A DNA stretch of 64,000 nucleotides from Zanthoxylum bungeanum (GCA_019454045.1 SKCR01025322.1:62001-126000); one strand, 5' to 3'; positions 46,701 through 59,618 are shown, counted from the stretch's first letter. Numbers and translations are program-made. Notes: generated by a model from the letters alone, not told the origin.

Positions 46701-47973
46701 TGCCTTCAATTATTCACAACAATTGCAAAAAATTGATTAGCAAACTGTGTCAGACATATTACCTCTAAAGGTCACTAAAGCCAAGAAACGTCATTATCAG
46801 ATAAACAAATACCTAATAGGGTTTTCTTAAAGTCAGTCAAGAATCTCGAGACATGAACTAATTCACGTTAATTCTTACTGCAAAAGAAACTATTCTCTCT
46901 ACAGAATTATATCCTAAAACGTATATCTATTTAGATGACCTAATGTGACTTAGTAACTAAGTCACTAACCATCTTGATTTTTCAAGAAAATCAGAAGAAC
47001 AATTCCCGATGGTTTTGACTAATTTAACAATATCCAGGCCTACTCATAATCTAGAACCTATTCTAGAAATATGCAACTATAAGTGAAGTCAGAAAACATA
47101 TAGATAAATATGCATGGAGTGGATTATAAGTTTAATTCTATATACACAATAGAATAAAAGAAACATAAGCGGTAATTTTCATAATATTACATACTGCCTT
47201 AGTTATGGATTTTTAACCCAGCAGTGCCTCCCACTACTTTACGTAATACCGTAATCCCCAACGAAATACGGTAATTAATAATTAAATTGAATTCCATAGC
47301 GAGAAATGGACCCATGAATATATTTTGACTCACAGCTTTGGCACATTCTCGCCTATGTATATTCACAGGTAGACAACTCATTGTCAATCACACTCACTGG
47401 GACTCCTGATTTTGGTCCTAACTGTTTCTTGTTGTGATAGCTTTGGCATGTTCACATGAGGCCTATCAAGGCTTCATTTGTCAGTGACAAACTCAAGCTA
47501 CCGATGTAGTTCTGACAGCTTTGGCACGTTCAGGATTTCCACTTTCACTTGAATTTATCTCTTATCATATAAGTTCTACCAGCGCAAATGAAATACCATC
47601 GGCCATAACTGCACAGCTTTGGAACAATACAACTACAACATCAAGAAAACATTTGCATCCGTACTGACAAGGCGGACCAAGAAACAAGTATTCCTAATAC
47701 TAGTTACTTTAATGCCTTATTTAGGTAGGGATATTCCTAAAGAGGATTTTACTCTACATCAATGTAGAATTTAATCTAGATCAATTTCTCAACAGTTTAA
47801 TTCTATCTGGGAAAACATAACTTAACTTAACCATTAAATCTCCGTTATGTTTTCCGTTAGAGTATAACCAAAATATTAAGAAACATCTAAGTTACATGCA
47901 TGTGCAAATATCAAAATTGGATTATATATCATATATCAAGCATGCAAAATGTAATGGATGAAGGATCAGACCC
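43701..47973 (-). other. Internal region of the LARD-like element, no gene
   Basis: 4.3 kb of AT-rich sequence with only short random frames on both strands. Some stretches (for example 44080-44130 and 46640-46960) look like decayed copia-type coding sequence, but no motif could be secured. Confidence 0.6.
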
Positions 47974-47985
47974 GCTCTGATATCA
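47974..47985 (-). other. Primer binding site, initiator-Met type
   Basis: The minus strand reads TGATATCAGAGC, one mismatch from TGGTATCAGAGC, 4 bp from the 5' LTR end at 47990. Confidence 0.8.
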
Positions 47986-47989
47986 TTTT

Positions 47990-50541
47990 TGTTGGGGTTT
48001 TCACTAAGGCGCAGGCGGAAGTGCGGTTCGGGCGAAATTATAACTTTAAAAATTTTTAAAGTTTCCGAATAAATTACTCAATATCCAATATGAATATTTT
48101 ATTCATATTTCACCTAAACATATTTATTCGATATCAAATAACGACATAAATGATTAAGAAACACCACAAAAGTTTTACAAAAATATTTTTCCGTAAAATG
48201 GCATAAAACACGTTTTTGTCCGAACCGACCAAACAACACACATGGGGGCTGCCCAGGTCAGCCCTAATTGTACTTGGGCAGTTCATGGGCTGCCCAAATA
48301 GTGACCAATTCAATATTTGGACAGCGGACACCCGGTAAGCCCGAAACTCACCCGGTAATGTCATTTTTCAACGTTTTCGCATATTTCAACTTCGAAATAA
48401 TTTTCGATAATTTTCCAATGCCCAAAACACATCCAATAAATTTATACAATATACTTTTCATCACCAAAATCACAGAAATTCCATATCTAATTTGGTAAGC
48501 AAAATTATCATTTTTCATGCTTTAAATCCAATTTTCTCAACATTAATCATATTAATATTTACACCAATTAAAGCCACCACCAATGAAGAACTCAAGAATA
48601 AATCTAGGAGTAACAAGAGTGGTCATAACACTCTAGAATGGCAACAAGTCATCAAATGAAAAAATTGAACTAATATTACACTAATATTATTCAATCTTAC
48701 TTCACACATGCATCTAGACTCCAAATCCATCCTTCAAATCAAAAAGCCCCAAAATCCAAGAAAGAAATAAACCTTAGACCTATTCTAGATACTCAAGAAC
48801 AAGAAACAAACTTTCTAAGCTTAAGAATATTAAAGATTACCTCAAACTCGCCTAACTTCCTTAGGCTTTCATCTTGATTTCATCACTTTCTTTCAAGTTT
48901 CTTCAAGGAAATATTTTGGGTGCTTTCTATGGAGATGAATTTCGACTAAGGCTTCTAATGAAAGAGAAAAAAAAAATTCACTTTATATAATAGGGCTAGG
49001 ATGAAATTAGGTGCAAAATGGTCATTTAGACTTCATTTAATCATAATTAAATAATTCAAATTCAATTTGAATTCTTCAAGCTTAAAAAAAACATGCCACT
49101 TGTTACCAAATATAATAAAACATATGTAATAACAATTATAACAAATGAATTATTTAATCTAATTAAACATAAAGTTAAAGTAGACAAATTCAAATTGAAT
49201 ATGTCAACCTTAAAGTTTAATATTATTATTAACCAATAATAATTAAACATATTTCATAACAATCATGAAATATAGATATTATTTGTATTTACACTAAATA
49301 ACAAAATAAATATATCAATGGCATGTGTCAAAAACTCATTTGACAAATAATTAATATGTATCTAATCAAATATTTGTATAAAAAACAAATACATATTCAT
49401 TATTAATTGACCAAAATTCCCTAATGCATGTATTTTCCTTTAACCGTTTAAACAATTCAAATTAACTCATTTAATCCGGTAAAGTTTTATGAATAATCTG
49501 TATTATTCATAATGTGTTGCCCAAGTGCTTAACGATTACACTTCATATTGTGGGACTCTCCAAGTTTAGGCTTATTCGTCACAAAATCAAATTTCGTGTC
49601 CATAATTCACCTACTCGTAAATTATGATGACCACAGATAATCTCGCTAAACTATACAAGTCGAGGTCATTGCATACGTATAATCCCTTCGTCACAGGCTA
49701 TCAATATTATACCGGGGATATAGATAGGAACGACAAATCCCTAAGGTATAATATTGTCGACTTTTAAATTTAAGATCTTTAAATAACACTCGAAACTCAC
49801 TTTTGAAGTATACCGCAACCATGGATTTACGAGATCGCAAATACGTACATGATACATATGCCCTGTACACAGGATTGGCGGATTCTATCTAATACTCACA
49901 TGATATCATGAGCATCAGTCCACACCCAATGAACATGTGGAGGTTTGATCTAAATAGATCGGTGACGTGACTGCCATCAAAGTGTGGTGGATGTCTCATA
50001 TGTCCACAGTGGTATCTCAAGTCGAATGACCATTATGCTACTCGACTCGAAAAATTCCTATTGATGTTGGTGTACCATCTATTAAGAAATCTTCTGTGAG
50101 TCGTTCAGTGTTTATCAAATAAATACGTACATGTCTATACGGGTCTCCCAAGACTCATGGTTCATTAGGATAAACCATTGGACTAAGTCTCGATATACGA
50201 CACGTGATGGTCTCAACGGATTTTACTAACCAACCTGTATCAGTAAATCTTGACTATGAATTTTATTTGAGAATATACAACTTAAAGTGACGTTTCCCAA
50301 TGTCAATTACAAACTATGTTGTAACTGCGCACTACATTGTAAATCCTGGGGTCTTTGTCTAATATATACATATCACTAAATCAGATTTAGTTTCAATCTA
50401 ATTGTAATTCGATCGAATACGTATATAAAAACAAGAGGTGCAACCATTAAGTAAGTAATATTATGAAAAATGGAATTATTCGTATTCATGAATCGGACAT
50501 AAATACGATCCAGATTGGCACTCCGAGCACCAATCCTAACA
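47990..50541 (-). repeat. 5' LTR of the LARD-like element
   Basis: Right copy of the LTR pair. A minus-strand TATA-like TTATATAAAGTGAA occurs near 48980 (also in the left copy near 42125), marking the probable promoter. Confidence 0.92.
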
Positions 50542-50546
50542 CGGTT

Positions 50547-51330
50547 CGCATACTGAGGTTAGCTTGGTAATAAACCGGCTAATATATTATATGATCCCCA
50601 AGAATGCTCTTAGTTCTTTTTCTGTTTTAGGTGCGGACTTCTCCATTATCGCCTTGATCTTTTTTGGATCTACCTCTATTCCCCTATTTCCCACTGTATG
50701 CCTCGGTAAATTTCCGGATGTGACTCCAAACACATATTTCTTAGGGTATCCACCATCAGAAGGAATTTCCTAATGCAATCATTTATTTTTCCCTAGTCAC
50801 ATACTTGACCATCATATTGTCGATGTAAACCTCAACTTCCATATGCATCAAATTATGGAATAGGGTGGTAGCCATCTTTTAGTAAGTGGCCCCTATATTT
50901 TTCAACCAAAAAGACGTCACCTTGTAATAGTAAGTCACCTACTATGTGATAAAATTTGTCTTGTGCTTGTCTTCATCCAATATAATTATCTGATTATACC
51001 CCGAAAATCCATCTGCAAAAAAAAAGTACATAGCTGATAATGTTGCACTATCCACCAATACATCTATGTGAGGCAGAGGAAATCATCATTTGGGCATGCC
51101 TTTTTTAGGTCTCTATAGTCCATGAACATTACCACCCTTCCGTCTTTCTTGGAAAAGATACAATATTGGCTAATCACTCTAGGTACTTAATCACCTCTAG
51201 AAACCCTACTTTCACTTGCTTTTGTACTTATTCTCGAATCTTTTCAGCCTATTAGTCTCATTCTGTGAAACTTCTATTTCATAAGGCTCATATTCGGATA
51301 GGTTGGTATTACATGTTACACAATGCTCAT
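50547..51330 (-). pseudogene. Gypsy reverse transcriptase
   Basis: Read downward: DYRDLKKACPNDDF (about 51120), FADGFSGYNQIII (about 51010), MEVEVYIDNMMVKYV (about 50840), then GNRGIEVDPKKIKAIME and KTEKELRAFLGII (about 50650). The catalytic YxDD reads YIDN, so the second Asp is Asn. Several stops. The frame leads into IFKLL at 41156 across the inserted element. Confidence 0.85.
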
Positions 51331-51895
51331 TTCCACTCCAGACATGTCTTCATAGGACCATACGAATACTTTTACATATTTTCTTAGTAAGCCCTCTAAT
51401 TCTTTCCTCTCTTCAGGGGTAACCTCACTTGTAATTAGGTTATTCCTTAGGTTTTCACATGTCCTAAGATTAAATGCATCTATTTTAGTGGAATTGATGT
51501 GAAATATGCTCATGTCAAGCATATTATAATACGTGCTAAAAGTAAAAAAAGTCAGGCAAGTAAGATAAATCATTCATTTTATCGAATTCAATTTCAATAT
51601 TACAAAATAGTTCAGGTATAAAAATATTCTCAGCATCGTCTTCTTCTTCTTCAACTGTCAGCCCTTTCAGTTGGAGAAACTCTTCTTCCACTTTTCTTTT
51701 GCTTAATTCTTCAGCTATGTACCCTTTTCTTTCGGCTCAACATCCTTTTATTCTTTCTTTGCCACTGGGTTTCCTTTCTAACCCACTATATCGGCAAATA
51801 TCTCGAAGCGCCACTATGACGCCATTGACTTCACACGGTTCTGGATCTCTCTAGTACCCAACCTTCACAAAGTAGTCATATAACCTTATTCCCTT
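51331..51895 (-). pseudogene. Gypsy pol segment between protease and RT
   Basis: The frame 51573-51316 has EVTPEERKELEGLLRKYVKVFVWSYEDM, the conserved run-in to gypsy RT. 51600-51895 is decayed, with only Glu-rich debris. Confidence 0.7.
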
Positions 51896-52460
51896 CTTCT
51901 TGGGTTCTGTCTCTCTGTTAGAATATCCCAACTCCCTCCTGGTTGTCTGCTCTTTGAAGATAGGCAGTGAGCTCACACCTTGGCCCCTTGCCCTAATCCC
52001 ATGTTGGGCTTGAAGTCCATTTTTTCCATCACCCTAGTAACTTTAGGATCTATACATTCCTCAAAAATCAATGCTACGTGGAATCTGGTGAAAGGCTGAA
52101 CTTCCAAAGTAGCCATAACATTGCCCGTTTTTTCCCTAATGGTAATTATTTCATCTTCATGTAGGAACTTGAAGACCTGGTGTATTGTATAGGGTACCCC
52201 TCCAAGCTTATACAACTAGGGCCTCCATAGAAGTAAATCAAAAATTACATGGATTTTTAGCATCATGAACTCAACCTCATCTTCAATTGGCCCCACTTTA
52301 ACCATGGCTGTGAAAGTGCCTTCAACTCATCGTTTACTGTCATCATAGACTTTGATGGTCATATTGGAGAAGATCAGCTCATATGTTCAGATGTCGAGTC
52401 TTTGTAAGATTTTTAGTGGCAAACACTGATGGAAGAGCCAACATCCAGTATTACACATGA
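51896..52460 (-). pseudogene. Gypsy protease region with G-patch-like end
   Basis: The frame 52215-51973 ends MEKMDFKPNMGLGQGAKV, resembling the G-patch-like GLG segment found after protease in Tat-type elements. Upstream (52460-52220) fragments of an aspartic-protease fold are suggested by position only. No intact D-S/T-G is secured. Confidence 0.5.
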
Positions 52461-53030
52461 AATTCTATTGCCCTTAACCTTTACCTTGATTAACAGAGGT
52501 CTGTTGTGATTCTTTCCCTCCATTGGGAGCTTTTCTTCTGGGAAAATGATGATTTATCTTACTTTTTTCTACACGGACCCAATGATCATTGTTGGATCTG
52601 CATATGCAAGTACCATAACTTTTCCAAGGGCTTCAACTATAACCCTTCTGTGTTCCTGAGAGAAGCATAATAGCTCTCATATGCTAATCTATACCCGAGT
52701 CTTTTTTAATTGCTCGAGCATTTTATTTTATTCTCCTTTATTCTTTTCCTTTTCTTTTCCTTTCTCTTCCTCATGTATTCATTTATTAGTGGCATCATAG
52801 TAAAACCAATCATTTCTAGTCATGCCCTTGTTGTCTTCCTCATCGCCGATGGAGAAATCATCCCAAAACTTATTGTGCTCTCCAGTTTCACTATCGTTGC
52901 TATCCCATATTCCCATGACATAGGCCCTATTGGTTAAAGATTCGTAGAACATAATCTTCGTGTAATCTAGAGTTGATCATGTAGTTGGGTGGTGGTATAT
53001 CATGGTAGTTTGGTAAGGGTTTCAGTTTGT
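52461..53030 (-). other. Gypsy gag-protease spacer
   Basis: Decayed low-complexity coding sequence; the T-rich stretch at 52720-52790 is Glu/Lys-rich on the minus strand. No motif seen. Confidence 0.4.
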
Positions 53031-53726
53031 TTTTGGCTAGTTCTTTTCTAGGTCTGGGATTTTGTGGCTGTCAATAAGGTCTTGTATTTCGTGTCTCAGG
53101 CTGGTACAGTTGTCTATGTCATGAACTTTCTATTGGTGATAATAGTATTGGCTAAGGTTGATGTGGTGGGGTATAGGGTTTGGTAAAAGATTAGGTTCTA
53201 AGGGTGCCAACAGGCCCTGGTTGTTCAGATTTTCAAATACCTTTGACAAAGATCTACCGATGTTAGAGAATCTTCGGTTTTGGATAGCTGTAATTTCAGT
53301 GAGGCTGACTTTATTTCCAAAAGGTCTCCCGGTTGGGTTTCTATTTTGGCTGTAATACATCCTATTTTAAGCCTCCTCCTCCTCGATGTCCATGACAGTC
53401 TCTCTTATCTGTCGGAAGTCTGATATCATGGAGTTAATCCTCGACAAATTATTGTAAATAGATGGATTGATGCCCTTGATGATCATTTTAATTTGGTACT
53501 TCTCTGAGGGCCGTGTTTGCATTATTAATATCTAGCTTCTCCAGTGGTCTATGTACTCCTTAAAGTTCTCCTCTGAATTTTGCTATGGATTCTCTAAGTC
53601 ACAAAGTGACAAGTCTATCTCCATAAACGTGACATACTGGTTTAGGAATGCTTCTGCCAACGCCCTCCAATCATCTTTCACTTTTAGTTCTAAACTTTGG
53701 TATCATACCATAGGTGGGTGCACTTT
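53031..53726 (-). pseudogene. Gypsy gag, N-terminally truncated
   Basis: The minus strand gives KDDWRALAEAFLNQYVTF (about 53690), NSEENFKEYIDHWRS, then the frame 53360-53130 with FSNIGRSLSKVFENL, GLLAPLEPNLLPNPIP. A segment near 53110 (VHDIDNCTSLRHEIQDLI) stands where the gag zinc-binding region would be. The first half of gag is absent: the sequence adjoins the LTR directly, implying a deletion of leader and gag start. Several stops. Confidence 0.8.
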
Positions 53727-54277
53727 TGTGAGAGAGAAATGAAATTTATCGTTCAGTTGGGCTCGCAGCCCGTAAGAAGTATAATTAACTCACAATGATC
53801 TAACCGAAAAATAAAGGAGTCGTCACCCAGTATAAGACACCAAGAATGACTTAATGGCATACTACACCCCTAGCAAGGTCGACTTTAAACCCGTTTGGGT
53901 TCAGAATGGTGTCTTACTGATGCAAGTATAATACTCAGGTTCGAAAAGAGGATCCTCTTATCTTATAATGTAGTATCAGGCAAGAACAATTCAAAAGCAT
54001 ATAATGGCACAATCATTAAATAAAAGTAGTAAAGAAACATAATGGATAAATAAATATGTCCATAAATTATTTAAACAATAATAAAATGAAAATTAAACAG
54101 ATCAAAAAACATATGTCAGGCCTATAAAATCTTATGTCTGACCGGATGTGGATGCTCTCTTAGAATTTTATGGGGTTTCTTTCCCTTCCAACATTATACC
54201 ATACAACATTCCCAAACTTTTCAGCCGGTGCCTCTATAGGAGACTCATTATTGGGCCGTAAAAATACAGTGTCTACA
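53727..54277 (-). repeat. 5' LTR of the gypsy element (551 bp)
   Basis: On the minus strand it starts TGTAGACACTGTATTTTTAC and ends CTCTCACA. Landmarks shared in order with the solo LTR 1237-3955 are TGAGTCTC...AGAGGCAC near the start, then GAACCCAAACGGGTTT, CTTGCTAGGGGTG and GGGTGACGACTCC near the end. Confidence 0.75.
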
Positions 54278-55160
<883 letters not shown>

Positions 55161-55525
55161 GGTCCAAGCATGAGAGTCTGAGAGATCAGAGAGTGAAATA
55201 GCGAGAACCACTGAGCCAGCGAGAGCGAGAGCCGAGACTCAAAAAGTGAGAGAGAGCGAGCTAGCAGGCAGCATCGAGTACTGCTACTGCTGTGCTGGCG
55301 AACTACCTGAAATGTTTGGGAAAATGGGGAGTGAGCTTAAAAAGCTTAGTAAATAAAGCACTCATACTCTCAACATGACCTCACCAACAAAATATGGATA
55401 TATATACGTATATATATAATATAATATATGAAAATAACATATACTATAATATCATCTCAAGCAACCATCCCACAACAATACAAACATCCATCAAACATGG
55501 TTGCTAATCCAGGTCCAATATAATA
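55161..55525. other. GA-rich tract and LTR-like sequence
   Basis: 55167-55262 is rich in GAGAGCGAG words. GTGAGCTTAAAAAGCTTAGTAAATAAAG at about 55333 resembles 7564-7590 in LTR copy B, suggesting a related long LTR on the minus strand. Confidence 0.35.
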
Positions 55526-55681
55526 GTGGATTGAAACCAATGGGAGAGTACCTCATCACAACTCCCAAGGTTTCCCACCATATTATTCCATATATTTGTG
55601 TAAGTGGATTAAAATCAATGAGAGAGTATCTCATCACAAATCCCAAGGTTTTTCACCATATTATCCCGCAAAATATCTCAC
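55526..55681. repeat. 78-bp tandem duplication
   Basis: Two copies (starting 55526 and 55604) of GTGGATTGAAACCAATGGGA... CTCATCACAACTCCCAAGGTTT... ACCATATTATTCC, about 85-90 per cent alike. The short open frame across it is a by-product. Confidence 0.85.
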
Positions 55682-56790
55682 ACATCTCATCTGATCTACG
55701 GCCAATATTATACAAAAAAACGGCACCATAACATAACAGCACACATCATCCAATACAATCACATCTCATATTCAATCCATCAATCTCATCTCAACAATCA
55801 TGAATTCATATTTCTCATGCTTTCAATAACTCAATAAAATATCTCCACAAATATATATATATATATAGTTATAATTATACCAATATATATATGGACTTTC
55901 ACAACAACCATCAATCAACAAATAATTATGTTAAGGAAATCATCGTATATTGTACTTACCTCTATCCACACAAAAGTCTTTAATATATCTATATTCTCGC
56001 TAAGAATCTGGAAAAAATATAAAATTACGATCAGGTCCCTCAATTTTTCCAAAATTATGATTTTACCCCTAAACTTTCTAAATTACTATTTTAGCCTCTA
56101 AACTTTCCTACTATGTCCATATAGTCCTAAATCTCTCAAATATTACTTATTAACCTCTTAATCATACAAATATACAATTAAGTCCAAAACTTTCAAATTC
56201 TATCATTTACACCCCCAAAACAGTAATAAGCACGTACCGAGCTCCAATGACCTCCAAAACTCATAACGAAGGAGCCGCTGATCAACAAACATCTCAAGGA
56301 TCACGGTGATGGTGGTGGTAGGGGCCGAAATACGACGGTTACCGACGATCGAGTAAACACCGATAACTATCGAATTTTACTCGTTTCTCAACAACCGAAT
56401 GTCCGATTTGGGCAAACGAAGTGTCCAACTTACGTATTTCGAAGAGGGAAATATTCTGGTCTGGGAGGTGTCGAACACACATGACGACGCATGGAGCACA
56501 TGACGACGGCAGCAGGCGGCGCGTGAGGGCAAGTGGCTGGGATTCTCGGTGGAGGTCCGGCGGTGTTGGATTCTTCTCGTCGAGGGGATCCTCCAGATAT
56601 GGTCACTCACCGGAAACGAATATCGGACGACGTCGAAAAGTCCATTTCTCTCTCTGACCAGGTACTTTATCTCTCTAGAAAATTCTTCCCCAATCACTCT
56701 CGGTTTCTCTCTCTAAAACCCCTTTAATTTCTCTCAATTGCTCTCTGGAAATTTTGAAGGCAGCCTCACTCTCTCAACTTGAATGGAATT
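55682..56790 (-). other. LTR-like sequence, unassigned
   Basis: 56030-56200 has the pyrimidine-rich AATTATGATTTTACCCCTAAAC-type phrase often met in plant gypsy LTRs. 56230-56740 is GC-richer with CT-rich leader-like sequence near 56690-56780. No partner copy or ends could be fixed. The open frames on both strands near 56377-56727 are mutual shadows. Confidence 0.35.
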
Positions 56791-57381
56791 TAAAACAAGT
56801 ACAAAGGTTTGATGAAAATGGGATTAGTGGTTGTTGGTAGGGTTTGAGGGGTGTGTGTGTTTGTTTGTTTTTGATTTTTTTTAGATATGATAGGTGATAA
56901 CAATGTGCTTATGTTGGAGGTTAAGAATAAAAATACAATGGTGGTTATGATAATATTTTGCATTAATGAAAGAAAATAAATGAATCTGTTATTACAGTAT
57001 TGTTGTGGTGTTCTATTTAATTTGGGAAAGTTAAATGTATTCATCTATGTATTGTTGTGTTCTTTAATGTTTTGTTAAGCCTTAGGTCCAATATATGCAT
57101 CTATATATTGGTTGTTATGGAGAAATTTGATTTTCATAATCTTTAATATTTTCTTAAACCCTATATATAATACATCAACATATTACTCCACATAAAATGA
57201 GAACATGAATCTTCTCAGAAAATAAGATGCTAAACATGATAGGGCTGAAAGATGTGCTACATGTTCTGATAATCACCCGCATGAAATGTTTCTTCATCTA
57301 TAATCAAAGAAACAGCAGGGCATATCAGAGAAAAATATAGAATTGCAACAACATACACAAACAAATAGGAAGAATTATATC
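56791..57381. other. Unassigned intergenic sequence
   Basis: AT-rich, with GTGTGTGTGTTTGTTTG at about 56853. Nothing recognised. Confidence 0.5.
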
Positions 57382-57693
57382 TGTTGACGGTTGATTTTGG
57401 TCTCAGGGCAATATGGAATATCACTCCCGAGGCAATCCTCCCTCAATAGTGAATTTTTTTGGTTATGGGGGACCAAAAGCAAATTTAGCGAGAGACAGAT
57501 AAACACACCAATCGACAAAGAGATTTAACGTGGTTCGGTGGATTTTGGTCCGACCTACGTCCACGGGCAGAAACAGGATGCTACTTCTTATTACTCCAAT
57601 ACGCTTCTCAGATCTTTTTGTGCTTTTACAAATCAGAGCTTGATGATTCTGATCACTGATTTTTTGATCTCCTTTACACATATTCTGCCCTCC

Positions 57694-57705
57694 TATTTAT
57701 AATAG
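57694..57705 (-). promoter_or_regulatory. LTR TATA box, minus strand (left copy)
   Basis: The reverse complement reads ACTATTATAAATAGG. The same word lies at 63591-63602 in the right (5') LTR, where it would drive the gag transcript. Confidence 0.55.
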
Positions 57706-58229
57706 TACAGGAATCAGACTCCTATTTGCATAGGAAATCCTAATTGATCTTAGTCTTCTCCTCTTGTGAGGATTCCTAATCCGCCGTTGCTTTCTCCTTC
57801 TTTATTCCTTGTTGTATTCTGACTCCATTTCCTGGTGAAAGTAGGATAGTTCGTTTTATCTTATCCACTGGAATAGGGTGTCATCATCTTGAGCATATCT
57901 CGCCATATGGTCGGTCTTCATGAGGTCGTCCATGGTAGTCCTTTATGCTGAGAATGTTGATGTCGACCTGATAGTGCCCGGCTATCTGAACCCAAGTGGT
58001 CGGTTGCCGATCATAAAGTGCTCGGTCTATTTCTGTTGTGGTCGGTTTGAAACCGTAAGGTGCTTGTTCTTTTATTGAAAGTGGTCGGGTTGGATTTAAT
58101 GATCTCAACCAAGCAGGGAATTACCCTTCTGTCCTCGTCGTGTTGTTTTAAATATCATAGTGCATGAAAACACCATCAACATCTGTCCCCTAGTTCTCGG
58201 TTCCAACGAGTGTATGAGTTGGTGCCGGG

Positions 58230-58243
58230 AACTATATATAAAT
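58230..58243 (+). promoter_or_regulatory. Candidate plus-strand TATA box for the antisense gene
   Basis: ACTATATATAAATGG sits on the plus strand within or next to the 3' LTR, about 720 bp before the antisense ATG. A second, weaker candidate is GACTATAAGAAG near 58577. Either could start an antisense transcript. Confidence 0.4.
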
Positions 58244-58955
58244 GGTGTTGCTGACTTGAATCTGTTGAGGGTCGACCTCGGTGTGGAATCAATAGGTTGC
58301 GTCGCCTCTTCTTTAATGCCTTTTCTTGAGACGCGCAACAGTCACGTCTGTTTAAATGCCCATCAAATCATTTTTAGGTTTTCTTCTAGTTTTGACACTT
58401 GTCGAACATCCGTCAGGTTCCCGCCAAAAAGGAAAACGAATCGACCATGTAGAGGCGTTTTTATAGTGTGCTGATCTCAACCGTCTGTTTAAATTTGGCA
58501 GACCTCTTTTGCAGTCGACACTTGGCGTTCATCCGGGTTCCTTCTTTTGATCCAAAGGTCACGAGCCCCCTGGTCATGACTATAAGAAGACGATGCTTTC
58601 ACTGTTCAATCTTTTTTTGGCAATTTCTCCTTCTTTCCCGAAAGTATCTTTGTGAATCGCTCAAATTAGTGTTCTCGGAATTCAACCGTGGGCTCTTTTC
58701 TCCGCTGTGAACATAAGGAACGGGCAAACCGTACTGCACAATCTCCGGGTTTTGAGAAAAAAAAAGTAAGTCTTCTGAACGATCTCTTCTCTTTTTGTGT
58801 TGTGAATCATGCTCTCTTTGCTGAATGTTGCTAGGGAACGACTTTAGGGCTTTGTTGGATTTTGCTTTAGGGCGCTCTTTAGAACCCACCTGTTTTTAGA
58901 AACCTGAGTAGTTTCTTAGTTATAGACTGACTTCCCCTTCTTTTTTGTTTTTCGG

Positions 58956-59618
58956 ATGTCAGGGATGTCTGGCAGCAGTTCCTCCCCTGAAAAGCCTGCT
59001 AAAACCTCAACTCCCCCTGCGGAGGAGCTCTCCTCGGGCTCGGGGGCACCTAGTGTAGAAGACCTTGATACTACCCCTACTCCTTCTGAGATCGAACAAG
59101 ATTCCTACCATCAAAGGGTTCCTCGGAAGGATCCAGAGCCCGGTGATCTTGGCTCGTCTGCTCTGGATATGAACCGTCCTTCCAAAATAACTGAAGATGA
59201 CCTTGCACTACTTCGACAGCGATATGATATTCCGATAGATATCGCCCTTGAAGTTCCCGGCCCGATGGATCGCGCTAGTCAACCTGACGAGGGCTCGGTG
59301 GCACTTCTTCCTGCCTTTTTCGAGTGTGGGCTACGGCTGCCGATGCAACATTATTTTGCTTGGATGCTGGCCGAGATGGAGATTGCCCCCTGTCAATTGA
59401 GTTTAAATAGTTGGAGGATTCTGGCCGGCATATATGTGGTTTGGCACCGGGCAGGTTTAAGTGTACCTTCTTTGGAAGAGGTGAAGAGGTTATATCGTTT
59501 GAAGTCTAACCCAAAGACCCACTACGGTTGGTATTACCTCTCTTCTTATGAGAGTTCGTCCAACCTTGTCCAGAAACTCCCCGACTCTAACAAGAATTTC
59601 AAGGATCTTTGGTTCTGA
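58956..59618 (+). CDS. Antisense ORF 1: putative gypsy-type transposon (Transposase_28-like) domain
   Basis: The ATG at 58956 is followed by a second ATG 9 bp on. Residues 1-75 are Ser/Pro/Glu-rich and disordered-looking. From about residue 110 comes FECGLRLPMQHYFAWML, LAEMEIAPCQLSLNSWRIL and AGIYVVWHRAG, the pattern of the plant 'putative gypsy type transposon' family, whose biochemical role is unknown. The frame ends in TGA at 59616-59618 right after FKDLWF. Beyond it the same frame reads ATGDWGRVL to about 59705, so the TGA probably replaces a Trp or other codon and the gene may be broken here. A GTTAGG donor-like word follows at 59696. It is antisense to the element's gag. Confidence 0.65.
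   Translation: MSGMSGSSSSPEKPAKTSTPPAEELSSGSGAPSVEDLDTTPTPSEIEQDSYHQRVPRKDPEPGDLGSSALDMNRPSKITEDDLALLRQRYDIPIDIALEVPGPMDRASQPDEGSVALLPAFFECGLRLPMQHYFAWMLAEMEIAPCQLSLNSWRILAGIYVVWHRAGLSVPSLEEVKRLYRLKSNPKTHYGWYYLSSYESSSNLVQKLPDSNKNFKDLWF

Larger units (their letters stand above)
41162..50541 (-). mobile_element. Non-coding long-LTR retrotransposon (LARD-like, 9.4 kb)
   Basis: Two direct LTRs, 41162-43686 (2525 bp) and 47990-50541 (2552 bp), run TGTTG...CTAACA in the plus direction. They are flanked by the exact 5-bp duplication CGGTT (41157-41161 and 50542-50546). A minus-strand primer site TGATATCAGAGC lies at 47974-47985, and a purine tract (AAGTGGGAGAAAT on the minus strand) adjoins the left LTR at 43687, so transcription is on the minus strand. 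The 4.3-kb interior has no frame with a retroviral-type domain. In a ~230-bp stretch I aligned by eye (42661 and 49514 onward) the LTRs differ at about 19 positions (roughly 8 per cent), so it is not recent. Confidence 0.92.
37380..54277 (-). mobile_element. Decayed Ty3/gypsy element (Tat/Ogre-like), twice interrupted
   Basis: The minus-strand order gag (53726), protease, RT, RNase H, integrase (ending near 37500) is Ty3/gypsy order. A 551-bp LTR lies at the 5' side (53727-54277); no 3' LTR is recognised on the left. Two insertions with target duplications (39570-40945 and 41162-50541) can be removed to restore a continuous protein alignment. Stops and frameshifts are everywhere, so it is long dead. 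Confidence 0.85.
57382..58550 (-). repeat. 3' LTR (right end approximate)
   Basis: Homologous to 63280-64000 as far as that copy extends (to about 58110 here). The right end is not fixed because its partner leaves the window; sequence to about 58550 is non-coding. Confidence 0.6.

Noticed and set aside
43701..47973. Hidden gag-pol in the LARD-like element
   Set aside because: Scanned both strands: frames are short, no RT, integrase, protease or gag motif could be secured.
56377..56727. Overlapping open frames on both strands
   Set aside because: Mutually antisense, GC-rich segment of LTR-like sequence; no domain in any frame.
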